Below, one piece after another: positions 9,080 through 22,979 of a stretch of 64,000 nt of DNA. Position 1 is the stretch's first letter. Each line of letters starts with the position of its first letter. Below the pieces are notes generated by a model. The model was given only the letters and a program-made list of their open reading frames with translations, did not search any database and had not been told where the DNA came from. A program made the translations under genes and the position numbers. This DNA is from Phyto melanocephala (lineage: Eukaryota; Arthropoda; Insecta; Diptera; Rhinophoridae): positions 51,820,997-51,884,996 of the forward strand of contig OW799237.1 in NCBI GenBank assembly GCA_941918925.1. Direction: 5' to 3'.

Positions 9080-11936
9080 TAGACCATAACAATCTCAACT
9101 TGAATTAATAGTCTTCAAATCCATTACATTAGATTAATAAACTTATCAAAATCAAGAAGTTGCATAAAACGAGAAAATATAACTTTAGGGACTCCCATAT
9201 GATTTTCAATCACAACTTGAATTAATAGTCTTCAAATCCATAATTCTAGATTAAAAAAGTCATAAAATTCAAGAAGTTCTATAAAATGGAAAAAAGTACC
9301 TTTATGGTATCCCATATGATTTGCAATCTCAACTTGAATCAATAGTCTTAAAGTCCATAACTCTAGATTAAAAAAGTCATCAAATTCAAGAAGTTCCATT
9401 TAATGGGCAAAAATAGCTTTATAGTCTGTTATATGATTTTCAATCTCAAGTTGAATCAATAGTCTTAAAGTCCATAACTCTAGATTTATAAAATCTTCAA
9501 ATTCAAGAAGTTCCATAAAATAAGAAAAAGAACCTTGAATCAATCATAATTCTAGATTAATAAAGTAATCAAATTCAAGAAGTTCCATAAAATGGAAAAA
9601 AGTACCTTTATGGTCTCCATATGATTTTCAATCTCATCTTGAATCAATAGTCTTAAATGCATAACTCTAGATTAATAAAGTCATCAAATTTAAAAAGTTC
9701 CATAAAAAGGGAGAAAGTACCTTTATGGTCTTTCATATGATTTGCAATCTCAACTTAAATCAATAATCTTAATATCCATAACTCTAGATTAATGAAGTCA
9801 TCAAATTAAAGTAGTTCCATAAAATGGGAAAAAGTACCTTTAAAGTTTCTCATATGATTTTTAATCTCAACTTCAATCAATAATCTTAATATCCATAAAC
9901 CTAGATTAATAAAATCATCAAATTTAAGAAGTTCCATAAAATGGGAAAAAGTACCTTTAAGGTCTCTCATATGATTTGCAATCTCAACTTGAATCAATAG
10001 TCTTAAAATTCATAACTGTATTAATAAACTTTTCAACCGCAAGAAGCTCAATAAAGTTGGAAAATGTACCTTTATGGTCTCTCATATAATTTTTAACCTC
10101 AACATGAATTAATAGTCGAAAAATCTATAACTATAGATTAATAAAGTCATAAAATTTAAGAAGTTCCATAAAATGGGAAAAAGTACCTTTATGGTCTCTC
10201 ATATGATTTTCAACCTCAACTTGAATCAATAGTCTTCAAATCCATAACTCTAGATTAATAAAGTCATCAAATTCATAAAGTTCCATAAAATGGGAAAATT
10301 AAACTTTATGGTCTCTCATATGAATTTCAATCTCAACTTGAATCAATAGTCTTCAAATACATAACTATAGATTAATAAAGTTATCAAATTCATGAAGTTC
10401 CATAAAATGGGAAAAAGAACCTTTATGGTCTCTCATATGACTTTGAATCTCAACTTGAATTAATAGTCTTAAAATCCTTAACTCTAGATTAATAAAGTCA
10501 TCAAATTTAAGAAGTTCCATAAAATGGGAAAAAGTGCATTTATTGTCTCTCTTTTGGTTTTCAATCTCAACTTGAATCAATAGTCTTAAGATCCATAACG
10601 CTAGATTTATTAAGTCATTAAATTCATAAAGTTCCATAAAATATGAAAAAGTACCTTCCTTTCATATGATTTTTAATCTCAAATTGAATCAGCAATCTTA
10701 AAATCCATAATTCTAGATTAATAAAGTCATCAAATTTAAGAAGTTCCATAAAATAGGAAAAGGTACCTTTATGGTATCCCATATGATTTTCAACCACAAC
10801 TTGAATCAATAGTCTTAAAATCTATAACTCTAGATTAATAAAGTCATCAAATTCATGAAGTTCCATAAAATGGGAAAAAGTACCTTTATGGTCTTTTATA
10901 TGATTTTCAATCTCAACTTGAATCAATAGTCCTAAAATCAATAAGTCTAGATTGATAAAGTTACCAAAATCAAGAAGTTTCATAAAGTGGAAAAATAATC
11001 TTTATGGTCTCTCACATGGTTTTCAATCTCAACTTGAATCAATAGTCTTAAAATCCAAAACTCTAGATTAATAAAGCCATCAAAATCAAGAAGTTCCATG
11101 AAATGGAAAAAAGTACCTTTATGGTCTCTCATAGGATTTGCAATCTTATCTTGAATCAATAGTCTTAAAATTCATAACTGTATTAAAACATAAAGTTGGA
11201 AAAATTACCTTTATGGTCTCTCATATAATTTTTGATCTCAACATGAATTAATAGTCTTAAAATCCATAATTCTAGATTAGTAAAGTCATCAAATTTAAGA
11301 AGTTCCATAAAATGGGAAAAAGTACTTTTAGTCTCTCATATGGTTTTGAATCTCAACTTGATTTAATAGTCTCAAAATCCATAACTCAAGATTAATAAAG
11401 TTGTCAAATTTAAGAAGATCCATAAAATAGGAAAAAGTACCTTCATGGTATCCCATATGATTTTCAATCTCAACTTAAATCAAGGAAACTTTATGGTCTC
11501 TCATATGATTTTCAATCTCAACTTGAATCAATAGTCTTCAAATCCATAACTCTAGATCAATAAAGTCATCAAATTCATGAAGTTCCATAAAATGGGAAAA
11601 TAACCTTTATGGTCTCTCATATGATTTTCAATCTCAACTTGAATCAACAGTCTTAAAATCCATAACTCTAGATTAATAAAGTTAAAAATGTAATATGTTC
11701 CATAAAATAGGAAAAAGTACCTTTATGGTATCCCATATGATTTTCAATCTCAACTTGAATCAATAGTCTTAAAATCCAGAACTCTAGATGGATAAAGTCA
11801 TAAAATTCATGAAGTTCCATAAAATCGGAAAAAGTATCTTTATGGTCTCTCATATGATTTTCAATCTCAACTTGAATCAATAGTCTTCAAATCCATAACT
11901 CTAGATTCATGAAGTTCCATAAAATGGGAAAAAGAA

Positions 11937-12361
11937 TCCCAGCAAAAATTTATTTTTTACCGGTAAGCAGTAAAAAAAAATCATGCCTTCTTATAGCGCA
12001 ATATTAGAGCGCATTCGAGGGTGCTATAAATAGAAGTCAGAAATTTCTATTAAATATATTTTATTTTTTTTAAAATAACCTACTGCAACTTCTCTCGCTT
12101 ACGAGGATGCAGGAATGTAAGCGAATGATTACCTCTCTTTACTGTAGTTCTTAAAAAATTTATTGAAAACACATAAAAGAGACATGATATTACTGCATTA
12201 ACCATTTGTGAAAATAGCAAATAATAAGAGCATCAAAGAGCCCTACCAAGTGGGACATCTCATATAAAAATCATGCCTTCCTGAAGCAGGATGGGAAAAG
12301 AGAGTACATTTGTCTCTCCCTTACAAACCTGCTTCCGGATATGCAGTAATTTTTGCTGGGA
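11937..12361. mobile_element. 425-bp terminal-inverted-repeat element in the satellite
   Basis: The ends are TCCCAGCAAAAATT and AATTTTTGCTGGGA, a perfect 14-bp inverted repeat. The subterminal motif AATCATGCCTTC recurs near both ends. The flanks GGGAAAAAGAA and CCTTTATGG join to give the normal satellite sequence, so insertion was clean with no visible duplication. There is no transposase frame. Superfamily is uncertain: most cut-and-paste elements leave a duplication, and only a few groups do not. Confidence 0.8.
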
Positions 12362-14264
12362 CCTTTATGGTCTCTCATATGATTTTCAATCTCAACTTGA
12401 ATCAACAGTCTTAAAATCCACAACTCAAGATTAATAAAGTTATCAAATTTAAGAAGTTTCATAAAACAGTAAAAAGTACCTTTATGGTATCCCATATAAT
12501 TTTCAGTCTCAACTTGAATCAATAGTCTTAAAATCCATAACTCTAGATTGATAAACTCATAAAATGCATGAAGATCCATAAAATTGGAAAAAGTACCTTT
12601 ATGGTCTCTCATATGATTTTCAACCTCAACTTGAATCAATAGTCTTCAAATCCATAACTCTAGATTAATAAAGTCATCAAATTCATAAAGTTCCATAAAA
12701 TGGGAAAATTAAACTTTATGGCCTCTTATATGATTTTCAATCTCAACTTGAATAAACAGAATTAAAATCCATAACTCTAGATTAATAAAGTCATCAAATT
12801 CATGAAGTTCCATAAAATAGAAAAAAGTACTTTTATGGTATCCCAATTTTCAATCTCAACTTGAATCAATAGTCTTAAAATCCATAACTCTAGATTGATA
12901 AAGTCATCAAATTAATGAAGTTCCATAAAATCGAAAAAAGTACCTTATGGTCTCTCATATGATTTTCAATCTCAACTTGAATCAGTAGTCTTCAAATCCA
13001 ACACTCTAGATTAATAAAGTTATAAATTCATGAAGTTCCATAAAATGGGAAAAAGAACCTTTATGGTCTCTCATATGATTTTCAATCTCAACTTGAATCA
13101 ATAGTCTTCAAATCCATAACTCTAGATTAATAAAGTCATCAAATTCATGCGGTTCCATAAAATTTGAAAAATAACCTTTATGGAGTCTCATATGATTTTC
13201 AATCTCATCTTGAATCAACAACCTGAAAATCCATAACTCGAGAATAATAAAGTTATTAAATTTAAGAAGTTCCATAAAATTGGAAAAAGTACCTTTATGG
13301 TATCCCATACGATTCTCAATCTCAACTTGAATCAATAGTCTTCAAATCCATAACTCTAGATTGATAAAGTCATCAAAACCATGAAGTTCCATTAAATCGG
13401 AAAAAGTGTCTTTATGGTCTCTCATATGATTTTCAATCTCAACTTCAATAAACAGTCTTAAAATCCATAACTCTAGATTAATAAAGTTATCAAATTCATG
13501 ATGTTCCATGAAATGGGAAAAAGTACCTTTATGGTCTCTCATATGATTTTCAATCTCAACTTGAATCAATAGTCTTCAAATCCATAACTCTAGATTGATA
13601 AAGTCATCAAATTCATGAAGTTCCATAAAATGGGCAAAATAACCTTTATGGTCTCTCATATGGATTTCAATCTCAACTTGAATCAACAGTCTTAAAATCC
13701 ATAACTCTAGAATAATAAAGTAATCAAATTTAAGAAGTTCCATAAAATAGGAACAAGTACCTTTATGGCCTCTCATATGATTTTCAATCTCAACTTGAAT
13801 CAATAGTCTTCAAATCCATAACTCTGGATTAATAAAGTCATCAAATTCATGAAGTTCCATAAAATGGGAAAAAGTACCTTTATGGTCTCTCATATGATTT
13901 TCAATCTCAACTTGAATCAATAGTCTTCAAATCCATAACTCTAGATTAATAAAGTTATCAAATTTTAGAAGTTCCATAAAATAGGAAAAAGTACCTTTAT
14001 GGTATCCGATATGATTTTCAATCTCAACTTGAATTAATAGTCTTAAAATCCATAACTCTAGATTGATAAAGTCATCAAAACCATGAAGTCCATAAAATCG
14101 GAAAAAGTACCTTTATGGTCTCTCATATGATTTTCAATCTCAACTTGAATAAACAGTCTTAAAATCCATAACTCTAGATTAATAAAGTCATCAAATTCAT
14201 GGAGTTCCATAAAATGGGAAAAAGAACCTTTATTGTCTCTCATATGATTTTCAATCTCATCTTG

Positions 14265-17200
14265 AATAAACAGTCTTAAAATTTATAACTCTAGATTAAT
14301 AAAGTTATCAAATTAATGAAGTTCCATAAAATAGGAAAATGTACCTTTATGGTATCCGATATAATTTTCAATCTCAACTTGAATTAATAGTCTTCAAATC
14401 CATAACTCTAGATTGATAAAGTCATCAAATTAATGAAGTTCCATAAAATCGAAAAAAGTGCCTTTATGGTCTCTCATATGAATTTCAATCTCAACTTGAA
14501 TCAATAGTCTTCAAATACATAACTATAGATTAATAAAGTTATCAAATTCATGAAGTTCCATAAAATGGGAAAAAGAACCTTTATGGTCTCTCATATGATT
14601 TTCAATCTCAACTTGAATCAATAGTCTTCAAATCCATAACTCTAGATTAATTAAGTCATAAAATTCATGAAGTTCCATAAAATTTTAAAAATAACCTTTA
14701 TGGAGTTTCATATGATTTTCAATCTCATCTTGAATCAACAACCTGAAATTCCATAACTCGAGAATAATAAAGTTATTAAATTTAAGAACTTCAATAAAAT
14801 TGAAAAAAGTACCTTTATGGTATCCGATATGATTTTCAATCTCAACTTGAATTAATAGTCTTAAAATCCATAACTCTAGATTGATAAAGTCATCAAAACC
14901 ATGAAGTTCCATAAAATCGGAAAAAGTACCTTTATGGTCTCTCATATGATTTTCAATCTCAACTTGAATAAACTGTCTTAAAATCCATAACTCTAGATTA
15001 ATAAAGTCATCAAATTCATGGAGTTCCATAAAATGGGAAAAAGAACCTTTATGGTCTCTCATATGATTTTCAATTTCATCTTGAATAAACAGTCTTAAAA
15101 TTTATAACTCTAGATTAATAAAGTTATCAAATTAATGAAGTTCCATAAAATAGGAAAATGTACCTTTATGGTATCCGATATGATTTTCAATCTCAACTTC
15201 AATTAATAGTCTTAAAATCCATAACTCTAGATTGATAAAGTCATCAAAACCATGAAGTTCCATAAAATCGGAAAAAGTACCTTTATGGTCTCTCATATGA
15301 TTTTCAATCTCAACTTGAATAAACAGTCTTAAAATCCATAACTCTAGATTAATAAAGTCATCAAATTCATGGAGTTCCATAAAATGGGAAAAAGAACCTT
15401 TATGGTCTCTCATATGATTTTCAATCTCATCTTGAATAAACAGTCTTAAAATTTATAACTCTAGATTAATAAAGTTATCAAATTAATGAAGTTCCATAAA
15501 ATAGGAAAATGTACCTTTATGGTATCCGATATGATTTTCAATCTCAACTTGAATTAATAGTCTTCAAATCCATAACTCTAGATTGATAAAGTCATCAAAT
15601 TAATGAAGTTCCATAAAATCGAAAAAAGGTACCTTTATGGTCTCTCATATGAATTTCAATCTCAACTTGAATCAATAGTCTTCAAATACATAACTATAGA
15701 TTAATAAAGTTATCAAATTAATGAAGTTCCATAAAATGGGAAAAAGAACCTTTATGGTATCCGATATGATTTTCAATCTCAACTTGAATTAATAGTCTTA
15801 AAATCCATAACTCTAGATTAATTAAGTCATAAAATTCATGAAGTTCCATAAAATTTTAAAAATAACCTTTATGGAGTCTCATATGATTTTCAATCTCATC
15901 TTGAATCAACAACCTGAAATTCCATAACTCGAGAATAATAAAGTTATTAAATTTAAGAACTTCAATAAAATTGGAAAAAGCACCTTTATGGTATCCGATA
16001 TGATTTTCAATCTCAACTTGAATTAATAGTCTTAAAATCCATAACTCTAGATTAATTAAGTCATAAAATTCATGAAGTTCCATAAAATTTTAAAAATAAC
16101 CTTTATGGAGTCTCATATGATTTTCAATCTCATCTTGAATCAACAACCTGAAATTCCATAACTCGAGAATAATAAAGTTATTAAATTTAAGAACTTCAAT
16201 AAAATCGGAAAAAGTACCTTTATGGTCTCTCATATGATTTTCAATCTCAACTTGAATAAACAGTCTTAAAATCCATAACTCTAGATTAATAAAGTCATCA
16301 AATTCATGGAGTTCCATAAAATGGGAAAAAGAACCTTTATGGTCTCTCATATGATTTTCAATCTCATCTTGAATAAACAGTCTTAAAATTTATAACTCTA
16401 GATTAATAAAGTTATCAAATTAATGAAGTTCCATAAAATAGGAAAATGTACCTTTATGGTATCCGATATGATTTTCAATCTCAACTTGAATTAATAGTCT
16501 TCAAATCCATAACTCTAGATTGATAAAGTCATCAAATTAATGAAGTTCCATAAAATCGAAAAAAGTACCTTTATGGTCTCTCATATGAATTTCAATCTCA
16601 ACTTGAATCAATAGTCTTCAAATACATAACTATAGATTAATAAAGTTATCAAATTAATGAAGTTCCATAAAATGGGAAAAAGAACCTTTATGGTATCCGA
16701 TATGATTTTCAATCTCAACTTGAATCAATAGTCTTCAAATCCATAACTCTAGATTAATTAAGTCATAAAATTCATGAAGTTCCATAAAATTTTAAAAATA
16801 ACCTTTATGGAGTCTCATATGATTTTCAATCTCATCTTGAATCAACAACCTGAAATTCCATAACTCGAGAATAATAAAGTTATTAAATTAAGGAACTTCA
16901 ATAAAATTGGAAAAAGCACCTTTATGGTATCCGATATGATTTTCAATCTCAACTTGAATTAATAGTCTTAAAATCCATAACTCTAGATTGATAAAGTCAT
17001 CAAAACCATGAAGTTCCATAAAATCGGAAAAAGTACCTTTATGGTCTCTCATATGATTTTCAATCTCAACTTGAATAAACAGTCTTAAAATCCATAACTC
17101 TAGATTAATAAAGTTATCAAATTCATGGAGTTCCATAAAATGGGAAAAAGTACCTTTATGGTCTCTCATATGATTTTCAATCTCAACTTGAATCAATAGT

Positions 17201-18430
17201 CTTCAAATCCATAACTCTAGATTAACAAAGTTATCAAATTTTAGAAGTTCCATAAAATAGGAAAAAGTACCTTTATGGTATCCGATATGATTTTCAATCT
17301 CAACTTGAATTAATAGTCTTAAAATCCATAACTCTAGATTGATAAAGTCATCAAAACCATGAAGTTCCATAAAATCGGAAAAAGTACCTTTATGGTCTCT
17401 CATATGATTTTCAATCTCAACTTGAATAAACAGTCTTAAAATCCATAACTCTAGATTAATAAAGTCATCAAATTCATGGAGTTCCATAAAATGGGAAAAA
17501 GAACCTTTATGGTCTCTCATATGATTTTCAATCTCATCTTGAATAAACAGTCTTAAAATTTATAACTCTAGATTAATAAAGTTATCAAATTAATGAAGTT
17601 CCATAAAATAGGAAAATGTACCTTTATGGTATCCGATATGATTTTCAATCTCAACTTGAATTAATAGTCTTCAAATCCATAACTCTAAATTGATAAAGTC
17701 ATCAAATTAATGAAGTTCCATAAAATCGAAAAAAGTACCTTTATGGTCTCTCATATGAATTTCAATCTCAACTTGAATCAATAGTCTTCAAATACATAAC
17801 TATAGATTAATAAAGTTATCAAATTCATGAAGTTCCATAAAATGGGAAAAAGAACCTTTATGGTCTCTCATATGATTTTCAATCTCAACTTGAATCAATA
17901 GTCTTCAAATCCATAACTCTAGATTAATTAAGTCATAAAATTCATGAAGTTCCATAAAATTTTAAAAATAACCTTTATGGAGTCTCATATGATTTTCAAT
18001 CTCATCTTGAATCAACAACCTGAAATTCCATAACTCGAGAATAATAAAGTTATCAAATTTTAGAAGTTCCATAAAATAGGAAAAAGTACCTTTATGGTAT
18101 CCGATATGACTTTCAATCTCAACTTGAATTAATAGTCTTAAAATCCATAACTCTAGATTGATAAAGTCATCAAAACCATGAAGTTCCATAAAATCGGAAA
18201 AAGTACCTTTATGGTCTCTCATATGATTTTCAATCTCAACTTGAATAAACAGTCTTAAAATCTATAACTCTAGATTAATAAAGTCATCAAATTCATGGAG
18301 TTCCATAAAATGGGAAAAAGAACCTTTATGGTCTCTCATATGATTTTCAATCTCATCTTGAATAAACAGTCTTAAAATTTATAACTCTAGATTAATAAAG
18401 TTATCAAATTAATGAAGTTCCATAAAATAG
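14265..18430. repeat. Higher-order repeat zone of the satellite
   Basis: Variant units return at multiples of 117. The ATTTTAAAAATAACC variant starts at 14683, 15854, 16088, 16790 and 17960, giving steps of 1171, 234, 702 and 1170. The GAATAAACAGTC-TTTATAAC variant is at 14265, 15083, 15433, 16371, 17541 and 18360, giving steps close to 7, 3, 8, 10 and 7 units. This is a mosaic higher-order structure whose largest clear period is 10 units (1170 bp), pointing to recent block amplification. Confidence 0.82.
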
Positions 18431-21400
18431 GAAAATGTACCTTTATGGTATCCGATATGATTTTCAATCTCAACTTCAATTAACAGTCTTAAAATACATA
18501 ACTCTAGATTAATAAAGTTATCAAATTCATGAAGTTCCATAAAATGGGAAAAAGTACCTTTATGGTCTCTCATATGATTTTCAATCTCAACTTGAATCAA
18601 TAGTCTTCAAATCCATAACTCTATATTAATAAAGTCACCAAATTCATGAAGTTCCATAAAATGGGCAAAATAACCTTTATGGTCTCTCATATGATTTTCG
18701 ATCTTAACTTGAATCACCAGTCTTAAAATCCATAAATCTAGATTAATAAAGTTATCAAATTTAAGGAGTTCTTTAAAATAGGAAAAAGTACCTTTATGGT
18801 ATCCCATATGATTTTCAATCTCAACTTGAATCAATAGTCTTAAAATCCAGAACTCTTGATTAGTAAAGTCATCAAATTCATGAAGCTTTATAAAATAGGA
18901 AAAATAACCTTTATGGTCTCTCATATGATTTTCAATTTCAACTTGTATCAACAGTCTTAAAATCCATAAATCTAGATTAATAAAGTTATCAAATTTAAGA
19001 AGTTCCATAAAATAGAAAAAAGTACCTTTATGGTATCCGATATGATTTTCAATCTCAACTTGAATCAACAGTCTTAAAATCCATAACTCTAGATTAATAA
19101 AGTTAAAAATGTAATATGTTCCATAAAATAGGAAAAAGTACCTTTATGGTATCCCATATGATTTTCAATCTCAACTTGAATCAATAGTCTTAAAATCCAT
19201 AACTCTAGATTGATAAAGTCATCAAATTAATGAAGTTCCATAAAATCGAAAAAAGTACCTTATGGTCTCTCATATGATTTTCAATCTCAACTTGAATCAG
19301 TAGTCTTCAAATCCATAACTCTAGATTAATAAAGTTATAAATTCATGAAGTTCCATAAAATGGGAAAAAGAACCTTTATGGTCTCTCATATGATTTTCAA
19401 TCTCAACTTGAATCAATAGTCTTAAAATCCATAATTCAAGATTAATAAAGTCATCAAGTTCATGAAGTTCCATAAAATGGAAAGAAGTACCTTTATGGTC
19501 TCTCATATGATTTTCAATATCAACTTGAATCAACAGTCTTAAAATCCATAACTCTAGATTAATAAAGACAACAAATTCAAGAAGTCCTATAAAATGGAAA
19601 AAAGTACTTTTAGGCTCTCATATGGTTTTGAATCTCAACTTGATTTAATAGTCTCAAAATCCATAACTCAAGATTAATAAAGTTATCAAATTTAAGAAGT
19701 TTCATAAAGTGGACAAAGTATCTTTATGGTCTCTCACATGATTTTCAATCTCAACTTGAATCAATAGTTCCATAAATGGGAAAAAGTAGCTTTATGATCT
19801 CTCATATGATTTGCAATCTCAACTTGAAAACAGTCTTAAAATCCATAACTCTAGATTAATAAGTCGTCAAATTCAAGAAGTCCCATAAAAGGGAAAAAAG
19901 CACCTTTATGGTCCCCAATGTGATTTTCAATCTCAACTTGAATCAATAGTCTTAAAATCCATAACTGTAGATTAATAAAGTGATCAAATTCAAGAAGTTT
20001 CATAAAGTGAAAAAGGATCTTTATGGTCTCTCACATGATTTTCAATCTCAACTTGAACCAATAGTTCCATAAAATGGGAAAAAGTACCTTTATGGTCTGT
20101 CATATGATTTGCAATCTCAACTTGAATGAATAGTCTTAAAACTCACAACTGTATTAAAACATAAAGTTGGAAAAAGTACCTTTATGGTCTCTTATATAAT
20201 TTTTGATCTCAACATGAATTAATAGTCTTAAAATCCATAACTCTAGATCAGTAAAGTCATTTAATTTAAGAAGTTCCATAAAATGGGAAAAAGTACCTTT
20301 ATGGTCTCTTATATGACTTTGAATCTCAACTTGAATTAATAGTCTTAAAATCCATAACTCTAGAATAATAAAGTCAACAAATTTAAGAAGTTTCATAAAG
20401 TGGAAAAAGTACCTTTATAGTCTCTCACATGATTTTCATTCTCAACTTGTATCAATAGTCTTCAAGTTCATAACTCTATATTAATAAAGTAATCAAATTC
20501 AAGAAGTTTCATAAAGTGGAAAAAGTACCTGTGTGGTCTCTCACATGATTTTCAATCTCAACTTGATTCAATAGTCTTCATGTCTTAAAATCCATAACTC
20601 TAGATTAATAAGTCATCAAATTCAAGAAGTCCAATAAAAGGGAAAAAAGCACCTTTATGGTCCCCCATGTGATTTTCAATCTCAACTTGAATCAATAGTC
20701 TTAAAATCCATAACTGTAGATTAATAAAGTAATCAAATTCAAGAAGTTTCATAAAGTGGAAAAAGTATCTTTATGGTCTCTCACATGATTTTCAATCTTA
20801 ACTTGAACCAATAGTTCCATAAAATGGGAAAAAGTACCTTTATGGTCTCTCATATGATTTGCAATCTCAACTTGAATGAATAGTCTTAAAACTCATAACT
20901 GTATTAAAACATAAAGTTGGAAAAAGTACCTTTATGGTCTCTTATATAATTTTTGATCTCAACATGAATTAATAGTCTTAAAATCCATAACTCTAGATCA
21001 GTAAAGTCATTAAATTTAAGAAGTTCCATAAAATGGGAAAAAGTACCTTTATGGTCTCTTATATGACTTTGAATCTCAACTTGAATTAATGGTCCTAAAA
21101 TCCATAACTCTAGATTGATAAAGTCATCAAATTCATGAAGTTCCATAAAATCGGAAAAAGTACCTTTATGTTCTCTCATATGATTTTCAATCTCAACTTG
21201 AATCAACAGTCTTAAAGACTTAAAGAAGCTCCATAAAATTGGAAAAAGTACCTTTATGGTCTCCCATATGATTTTTAATCTCAACTTTAATCAATTGTAT
21301 AGTTATTACCATTATGGTCCCACATATGATTTTCAATCGCTACTTGAATCCATAGTCTTAAAATTCATAACTGTATTAATAAACTTATCAAACACAAGAA

Positions 21401-22979
21401 GTTATATTTAATTGGAAAAAGTACCATTATGGTCTCCCATATGATTTTCAATGTCAACTTGAATCAATAGTCTTAAAGACTTAAAGAAGCTCCATAAAAT
21501 TGGAAAAAGTACCTTTATGGTCTCCAATATAATTTTCAATCTCAACTTGAATCTATAGTCTTAAAATTCATTACTGTATTAATAAACTTATCAAACACAA
21601 GAAGTTTAACTTAATTGGAAAAAGTACCATTATAATCTCCCATATGATTTTCAATGTCAACTTGAATCAATTGTATTATTATTACCATTATGGTCCCACA
21701 TATGATTTTCAATCGCTACTTGAATCCATAGTCTTAAAATTCATAACTGTATTAATAAACTTATCAAACACAAGAAGTTCTATTTAATTGGAAAAAGTAC
21801 CATTATGGTCTCCATATGATTTTCAATGTCAACTTGAGTCAATAGTCTTAAAGACTTAAAGAAGCTCCATAAAATTGAAAAAGGTACCTTTATGGTCTCC
21901 CATATGATTTTTAATCTCAACTTGAATCAATTGTATAGTTATTACCATTATGGTCCCACATATGATTTTCAATCGTTACTTGAATCGATAGTCTTAAAAT
22001 TCATAACTGTATTAAAAAACTTATCAAACACAAGAAGTTCTATTTAATTGGAAAAAGTACCATTATGGTCTCCCATATGATTTTCAATGTCAACTGGAAT
22101 AAATAGTCTTAAAATCCATAACTTTAGATTAATAAAATCTTCAAATTCAAGAAGTTTTATAAAATTTAAAATGACCTTTATGGTCCCTCATATAATTTTC
22201 AATTTCGTCTTGAATCAATAGTGTTAAAATACATAACTCTAGATTAATAAACTTGTCAAACACAAGAAGTTTTTTAAAAATGGAAAAAGTACCTTTCGGA
22301 TCAACCTTTACATTTTCAATCTTAAGTTGGATTAATAGTTCCTAATTCTGTAATTCTAGCTTCATAAACTTAGAAAATACAAAAGTTCCATTAAAATAGG
22401 AAAAAGTACCTTTTATGTCACAGATTAAATTTTCAATCTCAACATGAATCAATAGTCTCTAATTCATAAACTTAGAAAAAACAAGAAGTTCCATGTAAAT
22501 GGGAAAAAGTACCTTTTGGCTCAACCAATACATTTTCAATCTTAACTTGGATCAATAGTCACAAATTCCTTTATAGACAAAGAAAATACAAAAGTTCCAT
22601 AAAATTAAAAAGGAACTTTTGGGTCTCCCATTACATTTTCAAACTTAACTTGGAACAATAGTCCCCAATTCCATAATTCTAGGTTCATAAGCTGAGAAAA
22701 TACAGAAGTTTTATAAAAATAGGAAAAACAGCTTTTATGTCACCGATTACATTTTAAATCTCGACTTTGGTTAATAGTCCCTAATTTAATAATTCTACCT
22801 TCATAAACTTAGCAAATGCAAAATTTTTGATAAAGCTGATAAAAAATCCCTTAGTGTCGCGCTTGTTATTTTCATTAACGATTAGGATCAGTGAGCACAA
22901 ATTTTAATATTCCAGCTTCACAAACTGTCTAAAAAACCAAAAATTTCGACGATAAACAAAAAAATTAAATATTACTTAC

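Larger units (their letters stand above)
9080..22870. repeat. 117-bp satellite array, about 110 units, within the Elk intron
   Basis: One unit contains, on the plus strand, ATGGTCTCTCATATGATTTT, then CAATCTCAACTTGAATCAAT, AGTCTTAAAATCCATAACTC, TAGATTAATAAAGTCATCAA, and AAGTTCCATAAAATGGGAAA. The landmark GTCTT at 9111, 9228, 9345 and 9462 is spaced exactly 117 bp. Units are most alike in the middle (about 13000-19000) and more divergent toward both edges, as expected from unequal exchange. Each central unit has a TCTAGA site. The length is 39 codons, so one minus-strand frame stays open over several units; the TTA/TGA difference in AGTCTTAAAATCC versus AGTCTTCAAATCC decides each stop. A 425-bp insertion lies at 11937. 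Confidence 0.95.

Noticed and set aside
9800..21300. Many 60-150-codon frames (IQVEIENHMRDHKG...) as a family of genes
   Set aside because: They are one frame of the 117-bp satellite, lying within an Elk intron. They begin and end wherever a TTA/TGA variant occurs.
9080..22870. CRISPR array
   Set aside because: Repeats are directly adjacent with no unique spacers, and the DNA is eukaryotic.
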